From: Halomonas alkalicola
GTDB lineage: Bacteria; Pseudomonadota; Gammaproteobacteria; Pseudomonadales; Halomonadaceae
Reading direction: 5' to 3'
NCBI RefSeq assembly: GCF_030704205.1
Contig: NZ_CP131913.1
Coordinates: forward strand, 2,480,001-2,544,000
DNA: 64,000 nt
Part shown: positions 19,361-28,254 of the stretch, piece by piece
Layout of the letters: each line of letters begins with the position of its first letter
Numbering within the stretch: the stretch's first letter is position 1
Notes under the pieces: model-generated
The model's input: the letters and a program-made list of their open reading frames with translations, nothing else
What the model was told of the DNA's origin: nothing
Database searches by the model: none
Position numbers and translations under genes: made by a program

Positions 19361-20329
19361 ATGCAAGCTAACTCCGTTCAGATCCGGCTGGCCAACCCGC
19401 GCGGCTTCTGCGCCGGTGTCGATCGTGCCATCGAGATCGTCAACCGGGCGCTGGATGTCTTCGGGGCGCCCATCTACGTGCGCCACGAGGTGGTCCACAA
19501 CCGCTTCGTGGTGGACACCCTGCGTGAGCGTGGCGCCATCTTCGTCGAGGAGCTCCATGAGGTGCCCGACGACGTCATCGTGATCTTCTCCGCCCACGGC
19601 GTCTCCCGCGCCGTTCAGGAGGAGGCCGAGCGCCGCGGCCTCAAGGTGTTCGACGCCACCTGCCCGCTGGTCACCAAGGTCCACCTGGAGGTGCTGCGCT
19701 ACGCCCGCCGCGGCCAGGAGTGCGTGCTGATCGGCCACGAGGGCCACCCCGAGGTGGAGGGCACCATGGGGCGCTACGACACCTCCCATGGCGGCGCCAT
19801 CTACCTGGTGGAGGACGACACGGACGTGGCCAGGCTGGAGGTGAAGGACCCGAGCCGGCTCGCCTTCGTCACCCAGACCACGCTCTCCATGGACGACACC
19901 GCCAAGGTGATCGACGCCCTGCGCGCCAAGTTCCCGGAGATCGAGGGGCCGCGCAAGGATGACATCTGCTACGCCACCCAGAACCGCCAGGATGCTGTGC
20001 GCGAGCTGGCCGCCGGGGCGGACCTGGTGCTGGTGGTGGGCAGCCCCAACAGCTCCAATTCCAACCGCCTGCGCGAGCTCTCCGAGCGGGTCGGCACCCC
20101 TGCCTACCTGATCGACAATGCCGAGCAGATCGACCCCGCCTGGCTGGAAGGGGTGAGCGTGGTGGGCGTCACCGCCGGCGCCAGCGCCCCCGAGGTGCTG
20201 GTGCAGGGCGTGATCGCCCGCCTGCAGGCACTGGGCGCCGCCGCCCCGGAGGAGCTCGACGGCCGCGCCGAGACCATCACCTTCTCCATGCCGCGCGAAC
20301 TGCGCGAGCGGGTGATCGTCAGCGAGTAG
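19361..20329 (+). CDS. ispH: 4-hydroxy-3-methylbut-2-enyl diphosphate reductase
   Basis: A 322-residue iron-sulfur enzyme of the last step of the MEP isoprenoid pathway. Three cysteines for the cluster are in [23 protein letters not shown] and [11 protein letters not shown], and the active-site E and SNS triad follow ([11 protein letters not shown]). Its last 94 bases are repeated at 20649-20742, after the BrnA-like gene. Confidence 0.96.
   Translation: MQANSVQIRLANPRGFCAGVDRAIEIVNRALDVFGAPIYVRHEVVHNRFVVDTLRERGAIFVEELHEVPDDVIVIFSAHGVSRAVQEEAERRGLKVFDATCPLVTKVHLEVLRYARRGQECVLIGHEGHPEVEGTMGRYDTSHGGAIYLVEDDTDVARLEVKDPSRLAFVTQTTLSMDDTAKVIDALRAKFPEIEGPRKDDICYATQNRQDAVRELAAGADLVLVVGSPNSSNSNRLRELSERVGTPAYLIDNAEQIDPAWLEGVSVVGVTAGASAPEVLVQGVIARLQALGAAAPEELDGRAETITFSMPRELRERVIVSE
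20236..20329 (+). repeat. ispH 3'-end repeat, copy 1 (within ispH)
   Basis: This 94-bp segment ends at the ispH TAG. It matches 20649-20742 at a constant offset of 413 bases. The differences I see (CCGGAG/CCCGAG, CCGCGCGAA/CCCCGCGAG) are all synonymous. Confidence 0.92.
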
Positions 20330-20354
20330 TTCTAATTGAGGGAGGGCGGTCTGA

Positions 20355-20624
20355 ATGAAAATGCGACTCACGGATAAGGACGGAGAGGTTAGCGAGCTCA
20401 CCGACGCCGATGTGAAGCGTATGCGCCCGATGTCGGAGGTCCTTCCCGCGAATCTGCAGCGCACCATCGGCCAGCGTGGCAAGCAGCGCTCGCCGACGAA
20501 GGTAAAGACGTCGATCCGTTTATCACCGGAAGTGATTGAACACTTCAAGGCAGAGGGGGAAGGCTGGCAGCGACGCATTGACCAAGCTCTGAAGCAGTAC
20601 ATCAGAGAACATCGCCACGGGTGA
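20355..20624 (+). CDS. BrnA-like antitoxin, orphan
   Basis: An 89-residue protein ending in the ribbon-helix-helix-like BrnA domain: KVKTSIRLSPEVIEHFKAEG followed by WQRRIDQALKQYIREH. In typical brnTA loci the toxin gene brnT lies directly upstream; here upstream is ispH and no BrnT frame is visible. The gene sits on a 319-bp insert between two copies of the ispH 3' end. It could be a solitary regulator or an anti-addiction module. Confidence 0.75.
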   Translation: MKMRLTDKDGEVSELTDADVKRMRPMSEVLPANLQRTIGQRGKQRSPTKVKTSIRLSPEVIEHFKAEGEGWQRRIDQALKQYIREHRHG

Positions 20625-20648
20625 TCGGTAACGTCGAGCCGAGCAGAT

Positions 20649-20742
20649 CGCCGCCGCCCCCGAGGAGCTCGACGGCCGCGCCGAGACCATCACCTTCTCC
20701 ATGCCCCGCGAGCTGCGCGAGCGGGTGATCGTCAGCGAGTAG
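20649..20742 (+). repeat. ispH 3'-end repeat, copy 2 (detached)
   Basis: The segment encodes the last 31 codons of ispH, including TAG, with synonymous changes only and no start of its own. It is followed 26 bases later by a strong hairpin, so this copy probably marks the original ispH end with its terminator. Confidence 0.9.
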
Positions 20743-20767
20743 CGCGCCCGAGGCGTGCACCAACGGT

Positions 20768-20799
20768 AACGCCGCCGTCATGGAAGTGACGGCGGCGTT
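20768..20799 (+). terminator. probable ispH terminator hairpin
   Basis: A 13-bp perfect stem AACGCCGCCGTCA / TGACGGCGGCGTT with loop TGGAAG; the following sequence is only weakly T-rich (GCTGTTG). Confidence 0.65.
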
Positions 20800-20888
20800 G
20801 CTGTTGATGAGGGAGGCGAAGCGTTCCGGCGGGTGCGGGCATCACACTGAGGTAGCGCCTGGCTCGTACCTCCAGCAGCGGGACTACT

Positions 20889-20950
20889 GGTGGGAGCCCG
20901 GGTTCCCCGGGCGAACACCGCGCAGCGGTGAGGCGCCGCAGGCGCCCGGC
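20889..20950. repeat. REP-like element
   Basis: GGTGGGAGCCCGGGTTCCCC then GGGCGAAC, with a small hairpin CACCGCGCAGCGGTG and the GGCGCCGCAGGCGCC motif shared with the repeat at 12908. It lies in the 359-bp gap between the ispH end and pilE, where no further gene is visible. Confidence 0.65.
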
Positions 20951-21101
20951 AATCACGCCACACGCCTGCTTCCTCGCGTACCAGGCGCTACACTGTAAGC
21001 CATCGCTCACCGGCCGGGCATTTTTGCCCTAGCACCCTATCGAAAAGCGCGGCTCTGATACATACTGAAACTGAACGTAACGAACGCAGGAGAGGCGCGG
21101 C

Positions 21102-21518
21102 GTGACCCAACCGAGCACCCGACGCAGGCCCTCGGGCCCCCCAGGCAGCACCCGGCGCAGCGCCGGCTTCACGCTCATCGAATTGATGATTGCGGTAGCC
21201 ATCATCGGCATTCTGGCGTCGATCGCTATCCCGAGTTATCAGCGGTATGTGGAGCGCTCACGCCTCTCCGATGGTCAGGCGGGACTGATGCAGGCGGCAG
21301 GGGAAATGGAGCGTTGTTACACCCAGAATTACTCCTATGAAGAAGACTGTTTGATAACTACCTCTTCGCCGGAAGGCGTTTACACAACAATCGACTTTGA
21401 TGGTGAGCCGGGTGCAACCTTTACGCTGGAAGCCACAAATGGAACACGTGTGCCAGCGGGCTGTGAGACACTAACACTGAGTAGTGATGGAACGCGTGGC
21501 CCGGCGGGATGTTGGTAA
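21102..21518 (+). CDS. pilE: type IV minor pilin PilE
   Basis: A 138-residue prepilin with a long basic leader and the processing site [22 protein letters not shown], followed by the conserved N-terminal helix. A disulfide pair is likely (two cysteines in [12 protein letters not shown] and two near the C-terminus). The start is GTG at 21102 with AGGAG 10 bases upstream. Its place downstream of ispH matches the Pseudomonas minor-pilin locus, where PilE primes pilus assembly in the inner membrane. Confidence 0.85.
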   Translation: MTQPSTRRRPSGPPGSTRRSAGFTLIELMIAVAIIGILASIAIPSYQRYVERSRLSDGQAGLMQAAGEMERCYTQNYSYEEDCLITTSSPEGVYTTIDFDGEPGATFTLEATNGTRVPAGCETLTLSSDGTRGPAGCW

Positions 21519-21545
21519 GATGATAACGAGAGTGAAAGGCTTTAC

Positions 21546-23266
21546 CCCGCCTTATTCATGAGACCGGCCTGAAAACGAAGATAGCGGATGGTATCCTCTT
21601 GAAAATTCAGTGTGTTCCGCCAAGAACCTGATCCAAGGGAGCCATCCGCTATGGGTGAAAGCCTATCCACCTGGACGCCCTCGTGCACGACGGCTCTGTC
21701 CGTGTCGAGCTGAGCGGCCACCGCACCACCAGCGACAGCGGCGCTTTGTTGCTGCGTGAAGCCCTCGACAACAGCGGCGTGATTGAGGCGCTCGAAGACA
21801 ACCTGGTCGATCCGCGTCACCCGCTGCGTATCCGCCACTCCCTGGCCAGTCAGCTACGCACCCTGGTGCTGCAGCGCGCGATGGGCTGGATCGATCTCAG
21901 CGATACCGACACGCTGCGCCGTGACCCGCTCTGGCAGTTGGCCTGTAGCGACGCGCGCGGGACGACGCCATTGGCGCAGGACCGGCCGTCTCAAGCCACG
22001 CTGTCGCGGCTGCTGACCTGCCTCGGCCGCAACGACAACATCGATGCCGTGCACGAAGGCCTGCTGCGGCTGGTGCTCTGGCGCCTGACCTCGCTGAAGA
22101 ACGGCGAGCGCCCCAAGCAGCTGACGCTGGACATCGACGGCCTGCCGATCGAGGTCCACGGTCACCAAGGTGGCTCGGCCTACCATGGCCCTTTACGGTA
22201 CCCGCATCTACTCGCCGCTGGTCGCCTCGCTGGCCGAAACAGGCGACATGGTCGGTGGCCTGCTACGCGAGGGCAACGCCGGCCCGGCTGAGAATGCCGA
22301 TACATGGATCCCCCATCTGGTGACGCGGCTCAACGAGAGCACTGGCGCCCAGGTTCGGGTGCGCATCGATGCCGGATTCACCGACAACGACACGCTGGAG
22401 GCGCTGGAAGAGCGCGACATCGAGTATCTGGGCCGGTTACGCAGCCACAAGGGCCTGCAAAAATTGGCGGCGCCCTACCTGAAGCGGCCCCGCGGCCGAC
22501 CGCCTGAACAGCCTCGAGAATGGTGCCATGACCTTGAGTACCAAGCCGGTTCCTGGCCGGCACCACGGCGCGTCGTGCTGGTCGTGCAGGAGCGCCCCGA
22601 TGACCTGCTGCTGCATGCCTTCTTCCTGGTCACCAACCTCAGCAAGTTCGACTGGCCGCCAGAGAAGGTCCTAGCACTCTATCGCAAGCGCGGCAGCGCC
22701 GAGGCGCACATGGGCGAAGTGAAGTCGGCGCTCGACGTGCACCTCTCGTCGACCGATCGCGGCGCCTCCACCGTTCAGGACGTGATGGCGCGCAACGAGG
22801 TGAGCTTGCTGCTCAGTCTCTACGCCTACCAGGTCCTGCATGGCCTGCGCTGCCTCCTGGAGCGGCAAACCCGACAAGGCTGGAGCCTGAGCCGGATGCG
22901 CGAGCAGGTGCTCAAGGTCGCCGCCACGCTGAGGCTGCACGCTCGGCGAATCACCGTTCATCTGGGTGCCGCCGCCGACAAGTGGTGGCCGACGCTGCTG
23001 AAGGGGCTACCGAAGCTGACCGCACTGAGCTGACGCTCCTGCGAGACCACCACAGCATCAGAAAGCGAGCGACCGGAGCGGCGGTCGGCGATCACGGCTG
23101 CTTGGACGGCCGCCATTGATTCCAAAGAGCTATAAGTAAGTAGGAAAAGGGCTGCGTTCTGGCATTACTCAACAGCCACTCGCGCTGAAGAGGCGAATCC
23201 TGATAAGCAATGCCAACAGCCAGTACCTTCAGACCGCTCAATCAGCGCCCTCGTGAATAAGGCGGG
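21546..23266 (+). mobile_element. IS1380-family insertion sequence
   Basis: A 1721-bp element with terminal inverted repeats CCCGCCTTATTCATGAG (left) and its near-perfect complement at the right end (one mismatch), flanked by a 5-bp target duplication TTTAC at 21541-21545 and 23267-23271. The intact ends and duplication show a simple insertion into fimT. Confidence 0.92.
21683..23033 (+). pseudogene. IS1380-family transposase, one frameshift
   Basis: The first part (to about 22190) reads VRVELSGHRTTSDSGALLLR and LTLDIDGLPIEVHGHQGGSA, the N-terminal half of IS1380 DDE transposases. The second part, in another frame, begins YGTRIYSPLVASLAETGDMV and ends at TGA 23031-23033. A single extra C in GGCCC near 22189-22191 explains the break. 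The joined protein has the usual ~450-residue size. Without the indel it would be complete. Confidence 0.88.
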
Positions 23267-23690
23267 TTTACGCTGATTGAGTTGCTGGTCACTCTCGCGG
23301 TAGCCACTGTTCTGGCCACCGTGGCGGTGCCGGGATTTCAGTCAATGATGGCAAGAAATCAGCTGGCTAGTGACTTTAATGAGATTCTCTCTGGGCTCAA
23401 CTATGCTCGTAGTGAAGCGATCAAACGCAGGGACCTGGTAGAGTTCAGTGTTGATGATGGTGGGCCCGGTTGGTCGTATTCGGTGAGCTTAAGTAATGAA
23501 GACCTGCTTCGGCAGCGTCAAGCGGGAAATAACAGGGTCAGTGCTACTGAAAGAATTTTGGTGTTTGATCGTCTTGGTCGAATTGATGGTGGCGGTTGTG
23601 ATGCTGGGGCGTGTGATATTGAAGTGTCAAGAGGCGAGCTGTGCAGGGTGATCACAATCAATAATTTTGGTCGTTCAGGGCGTGGCAATA

Positions 23691-24149
23691 ATGAATGCCA
23701 AGAGTAGTAAGATAAAGGGGCGTGGTTTAGGACTCAGGCATCAGTCAGAGAGTGGCTTCACTCTGATTGAAGCAATGATTGCCCTGCTGGTGCTCACCGT
23801 CGGGCTGCTGGGCGTGGCCGCAATGCAGCTCAAGGCCCTGCAGGGCGCCCATGCGGCCTACCAGCGCTCCATTGCCTCGCTGGCGGCACAGGATGCCCAG
23901 GAGCGGCTGTGGGAAGCAATGGCAGCTGCGGGGAACCGCCAGTGCCCAGACGAGGATGTTGTTAATGGTACAGGCGAGGGTAGCTGGCTTGCCCAGTGGT
24001 CACAGTTTCTTCCTGAATTGAATGATACTCCTGTAGAGCCTCGTCCCGGCTGCGAGTTTATTATCACCGTGGCTTGGGATGAGGAAAGGTTTGAGGGAGG
24101 TGGAGAAGCGTTCACCTATACGGTCAGGCTGCCGGGGAGCGCTCCATGA
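23691..24149 (+). CDS. pilV: type IV minor pilin PilV
   Basis: A 152-residue prepilin: cleavage site SG/FTLIEAMIALLVLTVGLLGV, then AAMQLKALQGAHAAYQRSIA as in PilV proteins. The ATG at 23691 overlaps the end of fimT; the open frame before it is fimT read in another phase. It overlaps pilW by 4 bases (ATGA). Minor pilins PilVWX-FimU form the initiation complex at the pilus tip. Confidence 0.85.
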   Translation: MNAKSSKIKGRGLGLRHQSESGFTLIEAMIALLVLTVGLLGVAAMQLKALQGAHAAYQRSIASLAAQDAQERLWEAMAAAGNRQCPDEDVVNGTGEGSWLAQWSQFLPELNDTPVEPRPGCEFIITVAWDEERFEGGGEAFTYTVRLPGSAP

Positions 24150-24706
24150 AACGTAATAGCGGGTTCTCCCTCGTTGAACTGATGGTGCCCATGGTGATTG
24201 GTCTGATCATTATCCTGGGTGCGGGCCAGCTTTTTCTTACGGTATTTCAAACCAATCGTCAGGTGGAGTTGCTAAGCGAAAAGCAGGCGGCGGTCAACTT
24301 CGCCGTTGAAGGCTTGCTGCGAGATATTCGGCGTGCTCACTGGAGTGAATTCAATGGTGGGCCCGGAGATGAAGAACTGGTCCTCCAGGTGTCCAATCGA
24401 GGCGATATGTCTGATTCTAATTGTGATGTCGTAGAGAAAACATATCGCCTTGCTGAGGCACAGGAACAGCATTTTCTTCAGTTGAAAATTGAGTGCATTG
24501 ACGGAGGTTCGGGAACTATTGGCCCTGAAGATTTAGTGGGCGGATTTTCCGAAGGTGGTTTTTTGATTGATCCGATTGGTCCGAGCGATAGCTATGGGGT
24601 CAGAGTGACGCTAACGCTTATGACCTCTGGTGATGAAAACGACATGCTAGAGTTCGTGGCTGTAAATCGCACGGCAGCGGTGAGTGCCGAGGCTTCAGAA
24701 GGGTAG
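24146..24706 (+). CDS. pilW: type IV minor pilin PilW-like
   Basis: A 186-residue prepilin with SG/FSLVELMVPMVIGLIIILGA at the N-terminus and LRDIRRAHWSEF further on, the PilW pattern. The proline in LMVPMVIG replaces a residue that is usually not proline in this helix. The protein is shorter than Pseudomonas PilW (about 270). Base composition drops compared with the housekeeping genes. Confidence 0.75.
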   Translation: MKRNSGFSLVELMVPMVIGLIIILGAGQLFLTVFQTNRQVELLSEKQAAVNFAVEGLLRDIRRAHWSEFNGGPGDEELVLQVSNRGDMSDSNCDVVEKTYRLAEAQEQHFLQLKIECIDGGSGTIGPEDLVGGFSEGGFLIDPIGPSDSYGVRVTLTLMTSGDENDMLEFVAVNRTAAVSAEASEG

Positions 24707-24755
24707 CGAATACAGTGCTTTAGTCATTAATTCGCTATAAAGCGTGGGGTGACAT

Positions 24756-25880
24756 ATGAAAACACAGAAAGGCGCCGCCTTGGTTGTCGTACTTTCACTG
24801 CTCACTATCTCGCTGATGGTGGGGCTTTCAAGCATACAGTCTTCGCAGATCGATGAGAGGCTGGCGGGAAACTATCGTGCTTCCGCAAATGCTCAGATGG
24901 CTGCTGAGTTTGCTGCTTCACAAGGTTACAAACTGAGAGATGACTTGGACGAGCTGTCTTTGAGTTATGTTGATGAACACGGTTTTGAGTGGCAGTACAT
25001 AGATGTTGAAAAGCTTCCTAAAAATGTTGCTGGTCGCTATCTTCGTATTAGCAAAGAAGCGCTAGAGAGTATTTATGGAAAGGTTGCTGGGAATGGGAGT
25101 AGTCATTATATTTTAGCAGAAGGACTGGTTGGTCCTCAATCTGGCGAAGTTGTTAGGACCATTGTTGTTGGCATTCCTGGTGCTGGTGGTGGCTTGGATG
25201 CAGTATTTAATTGTTTTGGATTTGGGTGCAATAGAAACAGAGTGAGTGCTGCCGAAGGTGCTCTTGACGGTAATGATCATCCTGTTTCTGGGAATCCTTT
25301 TAATTGTCAAGGTAATAGCTGCCGCTACGACCATGATCCTAAGCTAGACAGTGTCGCTGATTATTTTGGTTTGGTTCCTGGGGATGGTAGCTATCCCGAG
25401 AAGCGAGCGGCATGGGAGGATGCCATAGGCAAGCTGCCGCCTGCTGTAGTAACATATGATGGTAAAGGAAATAGCAATAGAATGGGCTCTCACGGGACGC
25501 GGGAAAACCCAGTTGTTATTGAAGTGACTGGTTCTGTAAGGATTAATGGAGGCACTGCTACGGCCGGTATAATTATAGTGCGTGAAGGGGGGAGTATCGA
25601 AAGGGCCAACGGCACTGCTCATCATGAAGGCTTGATAATAGTTGAAGAAGGGGGGCGGTTCAATATTTCGAATGGAACCTTTAATCTTTACGGTGCTGTG
25701 TTAAAGCTAAAGCCTGAAGGCTCCCATGGCCATGAGGATGATTTTGATTTGAATGTGGGCGGTAATGCAAGTTTAAATTATAGCAGCGAGGCCCTGAGCA
25801 ACCTGGTGGGGATTTTTGATATTGAAAGTTTTCTTGGGGGGGGCTCTCCTGATAATGGCATGTCTTGGCGAGAGATCTGA
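24756..25880 (+). CDS. pilX: PilX-like minor pilin with long repeat-rich C-terminus
   Basis: A 374-residue protein. The N-terminus KGAALVVVLSLLTISLMVGLSSIQSSQIDERLAGNY is that of PilX_N proteins, which lack the GFTLIE site. The C-terminal part (about 235-345) is rich in short turns and beta-type repeats (INGGTATAGIIIVREGGSIE, GLIIVEEGGRFNISNGTFNL), suggesting a beta-helix surface domain. The gene is clearly more AT-rich than its surroundings, a sign of transfer. No pilY1 follows. Confidence 0.75.
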   Translation: MKTQKGAALVVVLSLLTISLMVGLSSIQSSQIDERLAGNYRASANAQMAAEFAASQGYKLRDDLDELSLSYVDEHGFEWQYIDVEKLPKNVAGRYLRISKEALESIYGKVAGNGSSHYILAEGLVGPQSGEVVRTIVVGIPGAGGGLDAVFNCFGFGCNRNRVSAAEGALDGNDHPVSGNPFNCQGNSCRYDHDPKLDSVADYFGLVPGDGSYPEKRAAWEDAIGKLPPAVVTYDGKGNSNRMGSHGTRENPVVIEVTGSVRINGGTATAGIIIVREGGSIERANGTAHHEGLIIVEEGGRFNISNGTFNLYGAVLKLKPEGSHGHEDDFDLNVGGNASLNYSSEALSNLVGIFDIESFLGGGSPDNGMSWREI

Positions 25881-26103
25881 CTTGATGAGTTGTCGGGTTG
25901 CTAGACTTAGGTCTTTTTAAAAGCTCAGTGGCAGCCGGGAATGATTGGGGTAAGTTAAATAAAGGGCGAGGCGGAGGTGGGTGCTCATCTAGTATTTGAT
26001 TGAGGCGGCCAATGAGGGACAGACCCCCATTAACTCGCAGACCCTCATTAACTCAGTTGAGTCAACCAGCAGATCACTCTTCCCGCGATTCCGTTAGCGG
26101 TCC

Positions 26104-26275
26104 CCATGGCAGCTGTGCCCTCAGGGTCGGGGAGGAGCAAGAGGGGGATGTGCCTTCCTGCTATGGTGACGGCGAGCCTTCGGGCGGACTGCTGGTTGTC
26201 GATGGTGACTTTTACTGGGACGGCTACAACTACTTCGAGGGCGTGATCCTGGTCCGGGGAGAAAACATCGCGTAA
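26104..26275 (+). pseudogene. remnant of a second PilX-type C-terminal domain
   Basis: The frame encodes SGGLLVVDGDFYWDGYNYFE followed by GVILV, like the closing beta-repeat region of PilX-type proteins, and ends at TAA 26273-26275. No start or prepilin region precedes it. The 220 bases before it hold a short repeated phrase (GACCCCCATTAACTC, GACCCTCATTAACTC), which recurs in part at 26283. This is the only coding trace in the 438-bp gap after pilX. Confidence 0.5.
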
Positions 26276-26318
26276 TCGGGGCCAGACCCCCATTCAAGCT
26301 CGCCCATAATCCTGAATG

Positions 26319-26897
26319 TCACTCCCTTTCCACCTCATCCAGCGGCCCCCAGGTGCCGTCCTTTCGCCAGCCCCGTCTGGCATTCTTGCGCCAGTGCTGG
26401 GCCTGCTCGATGGAGGTGCGCAGGTCCTTCTCGGGGTCTTCCAGTTCGTTGACAGGACGGAATACCACCTCTCCCGGAGGTGCCGCATCCTGACGAACGT
26501 TGCGACGGATATGCGAGACGTCTTCGCGGCTGACCAGCGCGGGTGGGCCGCCTAGGGGATTGGGCTCTGCCACCAGTGGGCCGTCAAACAGCCAACTACG
26601 CTGGGGGACGTAGGAGACTACCCAGCGTCGCCCTTGCCACTGGGCGGTGTCGCCGTTATCGGAAAGTGTGAGGTCTTCGCTCGGGACCACACTGGCCAGC
26701 TGGCGGGTGTTGATAACGATGCCGGCACCCATGCGCACGCCGCCATGAAACCGGCCGGCGCGAAGCGCGTCCAGCATCTGCTTACGCTTCTGGCCGGATT
26801 CCAGCCTTCCCTCGCCGCAGAGGTGCAGGGTAGCGTCATCGATCTGCTTGATCGCCCAGACACGCACGGGTGTTCTGCCGAACAGCCAGCCAAGCAT
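26319..26897 (-). CDS. hypothetical protein
   Basis: A 192-residue protein (MLGWLFGRTPVRVWAIKQID...), with an AAGGA ribosome site about 9 bases upstream of the ATG. There is no signal peptide beyond a weak hydrophobic start, no cysteine pattern and no motif I recognise; the C-terminus is rich in charged residues and tryptophan. It lies downstream of a truncated FimT-like gene on the same strand and may have been part of the same operon before the RAYT array entered. Confidence 0.6.
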   Translation of the reverse strand: MLGWLFGRTPVRVWAIKQIDDATLHLCGEGRLESGQKRKQMLDALRAGRFHGGVRMGAGIVINTRQLASVVPSEDLTLSDNGDTAQWQGRRWVVSYVPQRSWLFDGPLVAEPNPLGGPPALVSREDVSHIRRNVRQDAAPPGEVVFRPVNELEDPEKDLRTSIEQAQHWRKNARRGWRKDGTWGPLDEVERE

Positions 26898-26948
26898 GGG
26901 ATGGGTCCTTTTCAGTAAGGGGCGCCTCCTGCGCCAAGGGCCCGTAGC

Positions 26949-27366
26949 TTAGCACTCGGATGGAGCGGAATCGACGCGCACCCGCCCCATGATATTGACG
27001 ACAACGCGGGCGCCCTGGTCCAGCCGCCCACAGATCCGGAAGGTGCCGAAGTGCCCGCCGGCCCTACCGAGTGCCCCATAGCGCACCGGCAGGTTGTCGT
27101 TGCGGTAGGTGAGGCGCTCGACCCGGCTCTCGCCAAAGGTGCGTAGCAGCACATCGCCGGGCTCTCCTCTGCCCTCGAAGATGGCAAGCGCTGCTCGCCA
27201 GGCATCACCCTCCGCATTATTGGCAACCTGGCACTGGGTCATGTCGACGGTGGGGCAGAGCGTTACCTGAGTGCGGCGCGTAATGGCGGCGCTGCGGGTC
27301 ATGGAGAGTGCCGTCTTCAGGCGGAGTACCTCGCTTGAAACCTCCTGCCGAGCGATCATGCGCAAA
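26949..27366 (-). pseudogene. second FimT/GspH-type pseudopilin, 5' end lost
   Basis: Read on the minus strand, MIARQEVSSEVLRLKTALSM, then TRSAAITRRTQVTLCP, is the first part of the GspH domain, and the frame runs to TAG at 26949. The prepilin leader and GFTLIE helix are missing: the sequence upstream switches at about 27366-27371 into the left end of the RAYT array. The missing 5' part is not found at the far side of the array (33745 onward), so a deletion accompanied or followed the insertion. Confidence 0.75.
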
Positions 27367-27456
27367 CAATAGGACACCCACTTACTTGACAGCCCTTCCT
27401 GGCTTGTCAAGCGACATCAGAAAGTGACCCCCTGGCGACAGTGAAATCTGACCCCC

Positions 27457-28254
27457 TTACCTGACGACCTGATCGTGATGGTGGATGGTGTCGGGCTTGA
27501 TCAGCCCGGCCTTGCGCTTGGCACGCAGTCGGTAACTGTCGCCTCGGATGGTGATGACGTGGCTGTGATGCAGCAGTCGGTCAAGGATCGCCGTGGCGAC
27601 CACGGCGTCACCGAACACCTCGCCCCACTCGCTGACCGCTCGGTTGCTGGTGACCAACAGGCTGCCGCGCTCATAACGCCGGGTGACCAGCTGGAAGAAC
27701 AGGTTGGCCGCCCCCGGCTCCAGCGGCAGGTAGCCCAGCTCGTCGATGATCAATAGCTTGGGCTTGGCGAAGTGCCTTAGCCGTTCCTCCAGGTCGCCAT
27801 TGGCATGGGCCTGGACCAGTTGGGTAATCAGTGCCGTGGCGGTAGTGAACAGCACTGAGTAGCCGGCCTTGACCGCTTCCCGGCCAAGTGCCACAGCGAG
27901 ATGACTCTTACCCACGCCCGGCGGGCCGAGCAGCAGCAGAGCATCGCCGTTGGCGATCCAGCGTCCGCAGGCCAACTCACGGATCTGACCGGGATCGACG
28001 GCAGGCTGGGCGCTGAAGTCGAACCCTTCCAGAGTGCGCAGGAACGGGAAGCGGGCGATGCTCAGGCCCATCTGGATGCGCCGCTGCTCCTTGTGGGCCA
28101 CCTCCTGCTCGCACAGGTAGGCCAGCGTCTCGCGCAGGGTCAGCTCCCGGCGTGCGGCTTCGTCAAGCAGCGTGTCGAGCCGCTCGCGGATGGCGGTCAG
28201 CTTGAGACGCGTCAGCATGGCATCCAGGCGCTCCGTCTCGGGCATCGTCATCAC
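27457..28254 (-). CDS. istB: IS21 helper ATPase IstB
   Basis: A 265-residue AAA+ ATPase, homologous to DnaC, with Walker A GPPGVGKSHLA and Walker B LLIIDELGYLPL. In IS21 it selects the target and activates the IstA transposase. It overlaps the istA stop by 4 bases, and the frame is intact. Confidence 0.93.
   Translation of the reverse strand: MMTMPETERLDAMLTRLKLTAIRERLDTLLDEAARRELTLRETLAYLCEQEVAHKEQRRIQMGLSIARFPFLRTLEGFDFSAQPAVDPGQIRELACGRWIANGDALLLLGPPGVGKSHLAVALGREAVKAGYSVLFTTATALITQLVQAHANGDLEERLRHFAKPKLLIIDELGYLPLEPGAANLFFQLVTRRYERGSLLVTSNRAVSEWGEVFGDAVVATAILDRLLHHSHVITIRGDSYRLRAKRKAGLIKPDTIHHHDQVVR

Larger units (their letters stand above)
21520..23707 (+). pseudogene. fimT: FimT/FimU (GspH-type) minor pseudopilin, split by an IS
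   Basis: The first codons (ATG at 21520: MITRVKGFT) stop at 21545, and the gene resumes at 23267 with TTTAC GCTG..., giving GFTLIELLVTLAVATVLATV and a GspH/FimT body to the TAG at 23705-23707. Removing the IS and one TTTAC copy restores a perfect frame of about 155 residues. The break is exactly in the prepilin peptidase site, so no functional FimT can be made. The ATG is one base after the pilE stop, and pilV overlaps the 3' end by 17 bases, so these are one operon. Confidence 0.88.

Noticed and set aside
20649..20742. Separate small gene after the BrnA-like gene
   Set aside because: It is a copy of the ispH 3' end without start codon or ribosome site.
22170..23033. Second independent transposase gene in the IS1380 element
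   Set aside because: It continues the same protein after a one-base insertion; no second ribosome site is seen.
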